The position numbers and the translations under genes were made by a program. Shown one piece after another: positions 35,821 to 43,506 of a stretch of DNA of 64,000 bases. Under the pieces are notes generated by a model that worked only from the letters and a program-made list of their open reading frames with translations, made no database searches and had not been told where the DNA came from. Numbering within the stretch: position 1 is the first letter of the stretch; the number at the start of each line of letters is the position of its first letter. The stretch comes from Paraburkholderia acidipaludis NBRC 101816 (GTDB taxonomy: Bacteria > Pseudomonadota > Gammaproteobacteria > Burkholderiales > Burkholderiaceae), in the NCBI RefSeq assembly GCF_000684975.1, contig NZ_BAXZ01000016.1:136354-200353 (forward strand), read 5' to 3'.

Positions 35821-37472
35821 ACACAACGCTTACTCGCCGCGCCGAAGAAGCCGACGTCTGCCTGCTGCTGGAAGGCACCTTCCCCTATGTGCGCGGCGGC
35901 GTATCGAGCTGGGTCAACGAGATGATCCGCGCCTACCCGCAGCGGCGGTTCGCCATCGTCTTCATCGGCGGACGCAGGGAGGACTATACGAAGGTCTCCT
36001 ATGCGCTGCCCGACAATGTCGTGCACTTCGAGGACCACTATCTCTACGAGGCGTCGTTCGCCGACGCGAAGCCGCATCACCGCGCCGTGCCCGGCGACCG
36101 CGAGGCCTTCGCCCGCTCCGCCGTCTTCCACGAGCTGCTGCGCGATCGTGACCGCCAGCCGGAGATCGGCGCCATGATGGTCGAATTGCTCTCGATGCTC
36201 GGCGAAGGCGGGCGCCTTTCCGCCGAGCAGTTCCTGTACAGCCACGAAGCCTGGCAGTACATCGAGCAGCAATACCGCGAGCGCTGCACGGACCCCTCGT
36301 TCACGGACTACTTCTGGACCGTGCGCAACATGCACCAGCCGCTCTGGCAACTCGCCCGCGTGGCCGGGCGAACGGTGAAGGCACGGGTCTACCACACGGT
36401 ATCGACGGGCTACGCCGGCTATATCGGCGCCCTGCTGCACCATCGCACGGGCCGCCCGCTCATCGTGAGCGAGCACGGCATCTACACGAAAGAGCGCAAG
36501 ATCGACCTGCTGCAAAGCCGCTGGATACGCGACAACCGCGGCGTGTTCGAGCGCGACGTCTCGGACGTGAGTTACTTCCGCGACCTGTGGCTGCGCTTTT
36601 TCGAAGCGCTCGGGCGCCTTGCCTACGACGCCGCCGACGAGATCGTCGCGCTCTACGAAGGCAACCGTCAGCGCCAGATTGCCGACGGCGCGCGCGCCGA
36701 GCTCACGCGCACGATCCCGAACGGCATCGACGTGGAAACGCTGATGCCGCTCGCCGCGCGGCGCCCCGTGCGAGCGCGCCGCGTGATCGCGCTGATCGGC
36801 CGCGTGGTGCCGATCAAGGACATCAAGACTTTCATTCGCGCGATCTTCATCGCCGCGCGCACGATGCCCGACATCGAAGGCTGGATCGTCGGCCCCGAGG
36901 ACGAAGATCCGGCTTACGCGCGCGAATGCCACGCCCTGGCGGAAAGCCTGGGCCTGCAGAACAACCTCAAGTTCCTCGGCTTCCAGCGCATGGACGAGGT
37001 GCTGCTCAAGGTCGATCTGGTTGCGCTGAGCTCGATCAGCGAGGCGCTGCCGCTCGTGGTGCTGGAAGGATTCGCCGCCGGCGTGCCGGCGATCACGACC
37101 GACGTGGGCGCGTGCCGGGAGCTCATCGAAGGCGGCCAGCCCGAGGACCGCGAGCTGGGCGTGGCCGGCGCGGTCGTGCAGATCGCCAATCCGGCGGCGT
37201 TTGCGAGCGAGGCCATCGCGCTGCTGAACGACGAGTCGCGCTGGCTCGCCGCGCAGCGCGCCGCCACGCAGCGCGCGCAGCGCTACTACCGGCGCAGCCA
37301 GATGATCGAGCGCTACGAGTCGATCTACGCGCGTGCGAGCGCGCAGCCGGACCGCCCGGGCAGCGGCGGCGCGACCGGGCCTGCCGGCCCGGCCGGCGGT
37401 TGCCCCGCCCACGGAACGGCGCGCGGCGGCGCCCTTGCCGCGCTGCGCGCGGCCTTCAACCGGAGTCGCTGA
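35817..37472 (+). CDS. pelF: PelF: GT4-family glycosyltransferase of Pel synthesis
   Basis: The protein is 551 residues and starts at an ATG that overlaps the pelE stop (ATGA). DVCLLLEGTFPYVRGGVSSW is the typical PelF N terminus of a GT-B enzyme that uses UDP-sugars. The C-terminal Rossmann domain carries the E-x7-E motif as E409 and E417 (EALPLVVLE), followed by GFAAGVPAITTDVGACRELI. It would polymerise GalNAc/GlcNAc-type units in the cytoplasm. Compared with the about 507-residue Pseudomonas enzyme it has a Gly/Pro/Ala-rich extension of about 40 residues at the C terminus. Reading frames upstream of 35817 are not part of it. Confidence 0.94.
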   Translation: MNTTLTRRAEEADVCLLLEGTFPYVRGGVSSWVNEMIRAYPQRRFAIVFIGGRREDYTKVSYALPDNVVHFEDHYLYEASFADAKPHHRAVPGDREAFARSAVFHELLRDRDRQPEIGAMMVELLSMLGEGGRLSAEQFLYSHEAWQYIEQQYRERCTDPSFTDYFWTVRNMHQPLWQLARVAGRTVKARVYHTVSTGYAGYIGALLHHRTGRPLIVSEHGIYTKERKIDLLQSRWIRDNRGVFERDVSDVSYFRDLWLRFFEALGRLAYDAADEIVALYEGNRQRQIADGARAELTRTIPNGIDVETLMPLAARRPVRARRVIALIGRVVPIKDIKTFIRAIFIAARTMPDIEGWIVGPEDEDPAYARECHALAESLGLQNNLKFLGFQRMDEVLLKVDLVALSSISEALPLVVLEGFAAGVPAITTDVGACRELIEGGQPEDRELGVAGAVVQIANPAAFASEAIALLNDESRWLAAQRAATQRAQRYYRRSQMIERYESIYARASAQPDRPGSGGATGPAGPAGGCPAHGTARGGALAALRAAFNRSR

Positions 37473-38842
37473 TGGCCGGCATTGGATTCGAACTGCGCAA
37501 GCTGATGCGCCGCGACACGCTGACGGGCGTCGCGCGCGCCTACTTCTACGCCGGCCTCATCAGTTCCGGCCCGATGATCCTTTCGTGCTTCGGCATCCTG
37601 ATCATTGGCATGCTGAGCTTCGCGGTCGTGATACCGAGCGTGCTGATCACGCAGTTCCAGGTGTCGGTGACCTATATGATCGCCTGCAGCCTGATCGTCA
37701 CGGGCCCGCTGCAGCTCTCCTTCACGCGCTTCGTCTCGGACCGGCTCTACGAGCGCCGCGACGATCTCGTGCTGCCGAACTACCGCGCGGTCCAGCTCGT
37801 CTGCACGGCCATGGCGGGCGTGCTCGGCACCCTCGCGATGAGCTTCGGCTTCGGCCAGACGCCGGCCGCCTACCGGATGCTGATGATCGGCGGCTTCGTG
37901 ATCGTGAGCAACATCTGGATCGCCGTGATCTTTCTCTCGAGCGTCAAGCAGTACCGGCAGATCCTGGTGTCGTTCGCCATCGGCTACACCGCGGTGGTCG
38001 GCCTCGCACTCGCGCTCAACCGGCACGGGCTTGCCGGCCTGCTCGGCGGCTTCGTTGCCGGCCATGCGATTCTCTTCCTGTGCCTTTCGACGATCGTGCA
38101 CCGGCAATACCCGGGCTCGCGCTACATCTCGTTCGAGATGTTCGACCGCCGCTACGTTTATCCGAGCCTCGCCTGGATAGGAATCCTGTTCAATCTCGGC
38201 GTCTGGGTCGACAAGTTCATTTTCTGGTTCTCGGACGTCACCGGTACACGCGTGGTCGGCTGGTTCCACGCCTCGGTCATCTACGACATTCCCGTGTTTC
38301 TTGCCTACGTGTGCGTGATGCCGGCCATGGCCGCGTTCCTCGTGCGCATCGAGGCCGATTTTGCCGGCTACTACGACGCGTTCTACGACGCCGTGCGCAC
38401 CGGCGCGACCCTGCAGCGCATCAACGCGATGCGCGACATGATGGTGCGCAGCGTGCGCACCGGCCTCGCCGAAATCGTCAAGGTCCAGATCGTCGTGGTG
38501 CTGCTGATGCTGGCGTTCGGCGCCGCGCTGCTGGGCGTCCTGCGCATCTCGTCGCTATACCTGCCGCTGCTGCTCGTCGACGTCATCGCCGCCAGCCTGC
38601 AGGTGTTGTTCCTCGGCCTGCTCAACGTGATGTTCTATCTGGATACGCGCCGCGACGGTCTGAGACTCACCGGCCTCTTTGTCGCGCTCAATGCGCTCTT
38701 CACCGCGCTCTCGATCCGGCTCGGGCCGGGCGCGTACGGCTACGGCTTCGCGGTGGCCCTTCTGATCGCGACGATCGTCGCGGTCCGCACACTCGACGCG
38801 AAGTTCGCCGCGCTCGAATACGAAACCTACATGCTGCAATGA
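37472..38842 (+). CDS. pelG: PelG: polytopic inner-membrane transporter of Pel
   Basis: PelG is 456 residues, the same length I recall for the Pseudomonas protein, with about 12 membrane spans. It begins MAGIGFELRKLMRRDTLTG, a characteristic PelG start, and resembles the Wzx/MATE-like polysaccharide transport fold. It should pass the growing polymer across the inner membrane in complex with PelD, PelE and PelF. The ATG shares one base with the pelF stop (TGATG), and the stop overlaps the next gene (ATGA). This continuous coupling suggests that the downstream glycosidase-like gene belongs to the same operon. Confidence 0.94.
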   Translation: MAGIGFELRKLMRRDTLTGVARAYFYAGLISSGPMILSCFGILIIGMLSFAVVIPSVLITQFQVSVTYMIACSLIVTGPLQLSFTRFVSDRLYERRDDLVLPNYRAVQLVCTAMAGVLGTLAMSFGFGQTPAAYRMLMIGGFVIVSNIWIAVIFLSSVKQYRQILVSFAIGYTAVVGLALALNRHGLAGLLGGFVAGHAILFLCLSTIVHRQYPGSRYISFEMFDRRYVYPSLAWIGILFNLGVWVDKFIFWFSDVTGTRVVGWFHASVIYDIPVFLAYVCVMPAMAAFLVRIEADFAGYYDAFYDAVRTGATLQRINAMRDMMVRSVRTGLAEIVKVQIVVVLLMLAFGAALLGVLRISSLYLPLLLVDVIAASLQVLFLGLLNVMFYLDTRRDGLRLTGLFVALNALFTALSIRLGPGAYGYGFAVALLIATIVAVRTLDAKFAALEYETYMLQ

Positions 38843-39876
38843 AACCCGGTAACACGAACTCGCTGCGCAGCCGCGCAGCTGCGCTCGCCTGCGCGGTACT
38901 CCTCGCCGCTTGCGGCGGCGGTGGCGGCGGCACCTCGGGATCGGTCGCGGCGCCGGCCAGCGGCGCGTCGAGCCCGCAGCCGGCGGCGGCCGTCAACGGT
39001 TCGACCAACGTCACGATCGCGGCCTCGCGCAACCTGAATCCGCAAGGGGCATGGGTGGTGTACTACGGTTCGGGGTCCCAGGCGGATCTCGCGCGCATGG
39101 CGTCGACGTTCAAGCTCATCGTCGTGGATGCGGATCCGGCCAACGGCAGCCCTGCCGTCACGCCCGCGCAGATCGCCACGCTCAAGAACAACGGCGCCAC
39201 CGTGCTGAGCTACCTGAATTTCGGCGCGTGCGAAACGTGGCGTACCTACTGGAACAGCGCGCCGGCGGGCTTCCTCTCGTGTTCGGCGAACACGGCCGCG
39301 CAGCTCGGCAAGATGACGGGTTACTCCGAGTACTGGATGAATCCGGCCAACAGCGACTATCAGCACCTGATCGCCGACTACGTCGCGCCGCAGCTGATGG
39401 CGACCGGCGTGGACGGTCTGATGCTCGACAACTTCGAGATTGTCGGCCACGGCACCAGCACGACCGACGGGCCCTGCGACGCGACGTGCGCACAAGGCGG
39501 CCTCGACCTCGTCGCGCGCGTGCGCAACGATTTTCCCGACGCACCGATCGTGCTCAACCATGCGCCCGTCACGGCGCTGAGCGGCACGAGCGGCGGCATC
39601 GCATTCCCGATGCTCGTGGACGGCGACTTCGGCGAGCAGGTCTTCGCACCCGCCGTGGACACCGGCCAGGTGCAGGAACTGCAGACCTGGCGCGGCGTCG
39701 AAGCCGGCTTGCCGCGCAGTGCGTTCTTCACGGGTTCGCTCGACTACATGACGGACTGCACGCAAACGAGCTCCGCGCAGAGCGACTGGAACGCGAGCCT
39801 CGCGGCCGGACTGAACCCATCGGTAGCGACCTCGGCGCTCAACACGGTATGCTGGTGGCCCTTTCTTCCTTCCTGA
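38839..39876 (+). CDS. GH114-like (endo-alpha-1,4-polygalactosaminidase-type) lipoprotein encoded in the pel operon
   Basis: The protein is 345 residues. The ATG overlaps the pelG stop (ATGA). A signal peptide ends in the lipobox LAAC with Cys25, followed by a Gly/Ser/Pro-rich tether to about residue 55. The catalytic-type domain follows the GH114 pattern: WVVYYGS (73-79), KLIVVDAD, TVLSYLNFGACETWR and VDGLMLDNFE (191-200, with D197 and E200 as candidate catalytic residues), then APIVLNHAP. GH114 enzymes cleave alpha-1,4-galactosamine polymers, which is close to Pel chemistry. It is not one of the seven canonical Pel proteins. Membrane side (inner or outer) is not certain. Confidence 0.85.
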   Translation: MKPGNTNSLRSRAAALACAVLLAACGGGGGGTSGSVAAPASGASSPQPAAAVNGSTNVTIAASRNLNPQGAWVVYYGSGSQADLARMASTFKLIVVDADPANGSPAVTPAQIATLKNNGATVLSYLNFGACETWRTYWNSAPAGFLSCSANTAAQLGKMTGYSEYWMNPANSDYQHLIADYVAPQLMATGVDGLMLDNFEIVGHGTSTTDGPCDATCAQGGLDLVARVRNDFPDAPIVLNHAPVTALSGTSGGIAFPMLVDGDFGEQVFAPAVDTGQVQELQTWRGVEAGLPRSAFFTGSLDYMTDCTQTSSAQSDWNASLAAGLNPSVATSALNTVCWWPFLPS

Positions 39877-39891
39877 TGCGCGGAACACTCC

Positions 39892-40836
39892 ATGCGTAAG
39901 ACCTCCGGGCACGCGGCGACGCAAGCCCGCTCGCCCCGCTCTCCGGGCCTCCTCACGCGCGGCGCGCGGCTCGTCGCGGCCGCGTTGTGCGCCTTGTGCG
40001 CGGCGCCCGCCGCCCGTGCCGCGGATGCGGGCGTTGCCGCTCCGAGCGTCGCACTCTATTACGGCTCGACACCGCCCACCGAGCTGCTCGCGCGCTACGA
40101 CATTGCCGTGCTCGAGCCGGACAGCGGCTTTCTCCCGCGCGATCACGCGCTGCCCTGCACGCAGTGGTTCGCCTATGCGAGCGTCGGTGAGATCACGGCC
40201 CAACGGCCCTACTTCGCGGCGCTGCCGAAAGACTGGCTGATGGGCCATAACGCGAGCTGGGGATCGCGCGTGGTCGACCAAAGCCGCGCCGGCTGGCCGG
40301 CGTTCTTCGTGCACCACGTCATCGATCCGCTATGGGCGCGCGGCTATCGCGGCTTCTTTCTCGACACGCTCGACTCGTATCAGCTCGTCACGACCACGGA
40401 TACCGAGCGCGCGCGTCAGCGCGACGGCATCGTACGGGTGATTCGCGCCATCAAGGCAAGCCACCCCGCCGCGCAGCTGATCCTGAATCGCGGCTTCGAA
40501 CTGCTGCCCGAGATACACGGCGAGGTCACCGCCGTTGCATTCGAATCGCTCTACAGCGGCTGGAACCAGGCGCAATCGCGCTACGTCCCCGTGCCCGAGG
40601 CGGATAGAAACTGGCTGCTGGGCATGGCGCAGACCGTGCGGACGCAATACGGCCTGCCCGTCATCTCGATCGACTATTGCGCGCCGGGCGACGCCGAATG
40701 CGCGCGACAGACCGCCGCGAACATTGCCGCCCACGACATCGTGCCGTTCGTCACGGACGGCGCGCTGCAAACGCTGCCGGTGGCGACGCTTCCGCCGCCG
40801 CGCGAAGCCGACGCCTGCACGCGCGCCACGCAGTGA
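39892..40836 (+). CDS. stand-alone PelA-hydrolase-like (GH114/GH166) secreted glycosidase
   Basis: This is a 314-residue exported protein; a hydrophobic signal (LVAAALCALCAAPAARA) ends near residue 43. The mature part reads like the hydrolase domain of PelA: VALYYGSTPPTELLARYDIA, VLEPDSGF, YASVGE, GFFLDTLDSY (D158, D161), LILNRGFELLPE and AVAFESLYSGW (E218). From memory, Glu in this last motif and the Asp of the LDT motif are the key residues of Pseudomonas PelA hydrolase. This gene keeps both, whereas PelA in this window has lost the Glu. It starts 15 bases after the previous gene, so it is probably the last gene of the pel operon. Confidence 0.87.
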   Translation: MRKTSGHAATQARSPRSPGLLTRGARLVAAALCALCAAPAARAADAGVAAPSVALYYGSTPPTELLARYDIAVLEPDSGFLPRDHALPCTQWFAYASVGEITAQRPYFAALPKDWLMGHNASWGSRVVDQSRAGWPAFFVHHVIDPLWARGYRGFFLDTLDSYQLVTTTDTERARQRDGIVRVIRAIKASHPAAQLILNRGFELLPEIHGEVTAVAFESLYSGWNQAQSRYVPVPEADRNWLLGMAQTVRTQYGLPVISIDYCAPGDAECARQTAANIAAHDIVPFVTDGALQTLPVATLPPPREADACTRATQ

Positions 40837-40871
40837 TAACGGACCCGGCGATTCGATAGCAACGCGGCCGC

Positions 40872-41288
40872 CTACTTCGTCCGCGTTCGCTTCGCCTTTT
40901 TGCCGGACCCGTTGAGCGCTGCCGCGGCGAGTATCAGCGTCTTGAACGCCCGCTCATCGACCTCCTCGCCCTCGCGAATATCGATAGCACGCCTGACGTT
41001 GCCGTCGAGACTGGAGTTGAAAAGCCCGGCCGGATCCGGCAACGCCGCGCCCTTGGCAAAGGTCAGCTTCACGACCGCCTTGTACGACTCGCCGGTGCAA
41101 AGCATCCCGTCGTGCGACCAGACGGGCGTGCCGCGCCATTTCCACTCCTCCAGGACGTCCGGGACGGCCTCCTTGATGAGCCGGCGCATTCTGCCGAGCG
41201 CGGCTCCGCGCCAGTCGCCGAGTTCGGCGATCCGCTCGTCGATCAATTGCGACGCCGCCGGGCTCCCCTCAGCATCCGTTTGCTTCAT
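40872..41288 (-). CDS. DUF1801-domain protein
   Basis: The protein is 138 residues: RIAELGDWRGAALGRMRRLI, EEWKWRGTPVWSHDGMLCTG, VKLTFAKGAALPDPAGLFN and RAIDIREGEEVDERAFKTLI follow the DUF1801 (YdhG-like) pattern. The C terminus is a short Lys/Arg-rich tail. Proteins of this family are small cytoplasmic proteins of unknown function that are often encoded with ArsR and AHSA1-type SRPBCC genes, as here. It is the last gene of a minus-strand set (ArsR, SRPBCC, DUF1801) and converges with the glycosidase gene at the end of the pel operon. Confidence 0.85.
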   Translation of the reverse strand: MKQTDAEGSPAASQLIDERIAELGDWRGAALGRMRRLIKEAVPDVLEEWKWRGTPVWSHDGMLCTGESYKAVVKLTFAKGAALPDPAGLFNSSLDGNVRRAIDIREGEEVDERAFKTLILAAAALNGSGKKAKRTRTK

Positions 41289-41321
41289 GCCGTTCTCCAG
41301 GCTGATGGGCTTGCGCTACGT

Positions 41322-41849
41322 TCAGAGACCGAACTGTTGCGTGTATTCGGTGTTCAGGCGCGGCCAGTCGAACTTCATGGCCTCGCCGCCCACAATGCGC
41401 CCGATCGGCTCGCCGGCAACAAAGCGTTCGAGCACGTCGAGACAGATATGCCAGCCGGCCGCACCCATCGCGATGAAATTCCGGTCGATGTTGTGCCAGA
41501 GCGTGAGGCGCGTGCCGCCGCCGAGCGGTTCGAGCTCCCAGCGCAGGTCATTGTCGCCCCAACGGTACTGCAGGAGCCGCGGCGCCTCGGCACGCGTTAC
41601 CTGGGTTTCCGAAACGTTCGGCGTGGGCGTGCCCACTGTCGAAAGCGTGACCGGGCCAACCGCGGCCAGGCTCCGGCTGGCGTCGAACGGCGCCCACTCG
41701 CGCAGGCTGACCGGGTCGGTCAGCGCCTGCCAGACTTTCTCCGGTGCGTGGCGCAGCTCGCGAACCACCACCAGCGTCCACGTCTCTCCGTCCTTCCTGA
41801 CTTCGGCGCCGGCCGCCGGGCCCGGCCTGTACGCATCACGGTTGCTCAT
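41322..41849 (-). CDS. AHSA1-type SRPBCC domain protein
   Basis: This is a 175-residue protein of the Aha1/CalC-like SRPBCC group: VVRELRHAPEKVWQALTDP at the N-terminal strand, LREWAPFDA, a LEPLGGGTRLTLWHNID strand and GWHICLDVLERFVAGE in the C-terminal helix. The ATG at 41849 has AGGAAG about 5 bases upstream and overlaps the ArsR stop (ATGA). ArsR-SRPBCC pairs like this are common in proteobacteria; the SRPBCC protein probably binds a small hydrophobic ligand. The exact role is unknown. Confidence 0.88.
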   Translation of the reverse strand: MSNRDAYRPGPAAGAEVRKDGETWTLVVVRELRHAPEKVWQALTDPVSLREWAPFDASRSLAAVGPVTLSTVGTPTPNVSETQVTRAEAPRLLQYRWGDNDLRWELEPLGGGTRLTLWHNIDRNFIAMGAAGWHICLDVLERFVAGEPIGRIVGGEAMKFDWPRLNTEYTQQFGL

Positions 41850-42181
41850 CGTTTCTTCCTCCTCGTGCGGGGTGCGGGATCCAGTTGATCGAGATGGCGT
41901 TCGAGCGCGTCGACGTGCACCTCCCAATACTGGCGGAACTGGGCAAGCCAGGTATCGATCTCCATCAACGGCTCCGGCTTGATCCGGTACAGCCGCCGCT
42001 GCGCGTCGACACGCGACTCCACGAATCCGGCCTCGCGCAGCACGCGCAAATGTTTCGAAACCGAGGGCTGCGGGAGACTCAAAGCTTCCTCGATATCCCC
42101 CACGGAGCACTCGGCGCCCGCAAGCAGGCTCAGAATGGCGCGGCGGCTAGGCTCGGCGATGATGGCGAATGCGGATTCCAT
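41846..42181 (-). CDS. ArsR-family (metalloregulator-like) transcriptional repressor
   Basis: The protein is 111 residues: EPSRRAILSLLAGAECSVGD, LSLPQPSVSKHLRVLREAGF and RVDAQRRLYRIKPEPL form the winged helix-turn-helix of the ArsR family. Only one Cys (in AECSVGD) is present and the CxC metal motif of arsenic sensors is missing, so it is probably a non-metal member of the type that partners SRPBCC genes. It heads the minus-strand set and overlaps the SRPBCC start, so the set is likely autoregulated. The C-terminal tail is basic. Confidence 0.9.
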   Translation of the reverse strand: MESAFAIIAEPSRRAILSLLAGAECSVGDIEEALSLPQPSVSKHLRVLREAGFVESRVDAQRRLYRIKPEPLMEIDTWLAQFRQYWEVHVDALERHLDQLDPAPRTRRKKR

Positions 42182-42247
42182 AATAAGTATATACCCCGTG
42201 AGGAATATTCATGTCAAGCCGGACCGGCGGGCCGCATGCCGCTTCGG

Positions 42248-42871
42248 CTACTGCAGATAGCGGACGATGAGCCGCGTGGCCTCGTCGACGAGCGCTTCGA
42301 ACGCCTCGTCGGGCAGGCTTTCGGCATGGCGAATGACGGCCGTATGCGTTAGCGCTTCAATGGAAGTCACGCAGACGAACGACGCGAGTTCCAGATCGAC
42401 CGCGCGCAATTCGTCGCGATGCGTTTCCAGATAGGCCCTGAACAAGGCGTAGGTCTCGCCGCTCAGGACCTCCGTGTTTTCGGTCCTCGCCGTGCGCGGC
42501 ATCTGCTCGGCCAGTACGCGATGCAGCGCGGGATCGACGCGGTGCGCCTCGATCGCCGCCGCAACCAGCACACGCACGGCCTGCTCCATCGGCAGTGCCG
42601 CTGCCTCGGCCAGCGCGCCGCGAACGACCTGCATGAGCTCTTGCCGGTGGCGCTCCACCACGGCGGCAATGAGCGCCTCCTTGCCGGGAAAGTACTGGTA
42701 GAGCGAACCCACGCTCACACCCGCCCGTTCGGCAATGCGGTTGGTGCTGATCTTGTCGAAGCCGTCCCTCACCAGAATGCGAGCAGTTGCTTCCACCAGC
42801 GCCTCGACCGTTGCGCGCGATCGCTCCTGGGAAGCGTATTTCCGTGGTTTCGTGAGCGGTTTTCGCGCCAT
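42248..42871 (-). CDS. TetR-family transcriptional regulator
   Basis: The protein is 207 residues from the ATG at 42871; GGGAG lies 8 bases upstream, and an upstream ATG at 42925 would add 18 residues. RILVRDGFDKISTNRIAERA and GVSVGSLYQYFPGKEALIAA form the helix-turn-helix. The C-terminal ligand domain resembles the TetR_C_33 or AcrR type. It is divergent from the DinB-family gene at 42972, with 100 bases between them, and could repress it. No clear palindrome was found in that gap. Confidence 0.9.
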   Translation of the reverse strand: MARKPLTKPRKYASQERSRATVEALVEATARILVRDGFDKISTNRIAERAGVSVGSLYQYFPGKEALIAAVVERHRQELMQVVRGALAEAAALPMEQAVRVLVAAAIEAHRVDPALHRVLAEQMPRTARTENTEVLSGETYALFRAYLETHRDELRAVDLELASFVCVTSIEALTHTAVIRHAESLPDEAFEALVDEATRLIVRYLQ

Positions 42872-42971
42872 TCTCCGCGCTCCCAATGCGAGTAGGTAAG
42901 ACGAGCCGTCGCCCGTATTATGCATCTGGCAAGGCGAATCTCAACGGCCCAACCTGTCTGGAGACACTCTC

Positions 42972-43457
42972 ATGTCCTGTCAGCCTTACTCGCAGCTCAT
43001 CGCCATCAAACAATGGGCCGATCGCGGCCTCTACGATACGGTCAGCCAGAACTTCGGCCGGCTTGGCAGCGAGGACGCCTCGATCATGCTGCGCATTCTC
43101 GATCATATCCATGTAGTAGACCGAATCTTTCAGCATCACCTGCAGGGGCTGCCGCATGCGTATCGGGCGCCGCGATCGGAAGCGCTGCCCAGGCTAGAAG
43201 CCCTGGCGGGCAGTGCGCGCGAAGTCGACGACTGGTACGCGCACTATGTGGAAGGCCTCGCGGAGCATGCGTTCGAAGAGCCCATCGAGTTTGCTTTCAC
43301 GAGCGGCAAGCCGGCGTGCATGCGCCGGGGCGAGATCATCCTGCATGCGTGCCTGCACGGCACCTATCATCGCGGCAACGCGGGGGCGCTGCTCCAGTTG
43401 AGGGGCCTCACCCCGAGTCGCGACTCGATCACCGACTTCCTTGAAGACATGCGATGA
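42972..43457 (+). CDS. DinB-family metal-binding protein
   Basis: The protein is 161 residues and a four-helix bundle of the DinB/DUF664 type. LDHIHVVDRIFQHHLQG supplies one His and HACLHGTYHRGNAGALL the other two expected metal ligands. Members of the family include metal-dependent thiol transferases and detoxification enzymes, for example for maleylpyruvate or bacillithiol-type chemistry; no such partner is visible here. The neighbouring divergent TetR gene suggests an inducible system. It converges with the flavoprotein gene at 43507. Confidence 0.88.
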   Translation: MSCQPYSQLIAIKQWADRGLYDTVSQNFGRLGSEDASIMLRILDHIHVVDRIFQHHLQGLPHAYRAPRSEALPRLEALAGSAREVDDWYAHYVEGLAEHAFEEPIEFAFTSGKPACMRRGEIILHACLHGTYHRGNAGALLQLRGLTPSRDSITDFLEDMR

Positions 43458-43506
43458 AGGTTGCTGCCCTGTCGCGCCCGATGCCGGGCGCAACACTTCT
43501 TCGGGA

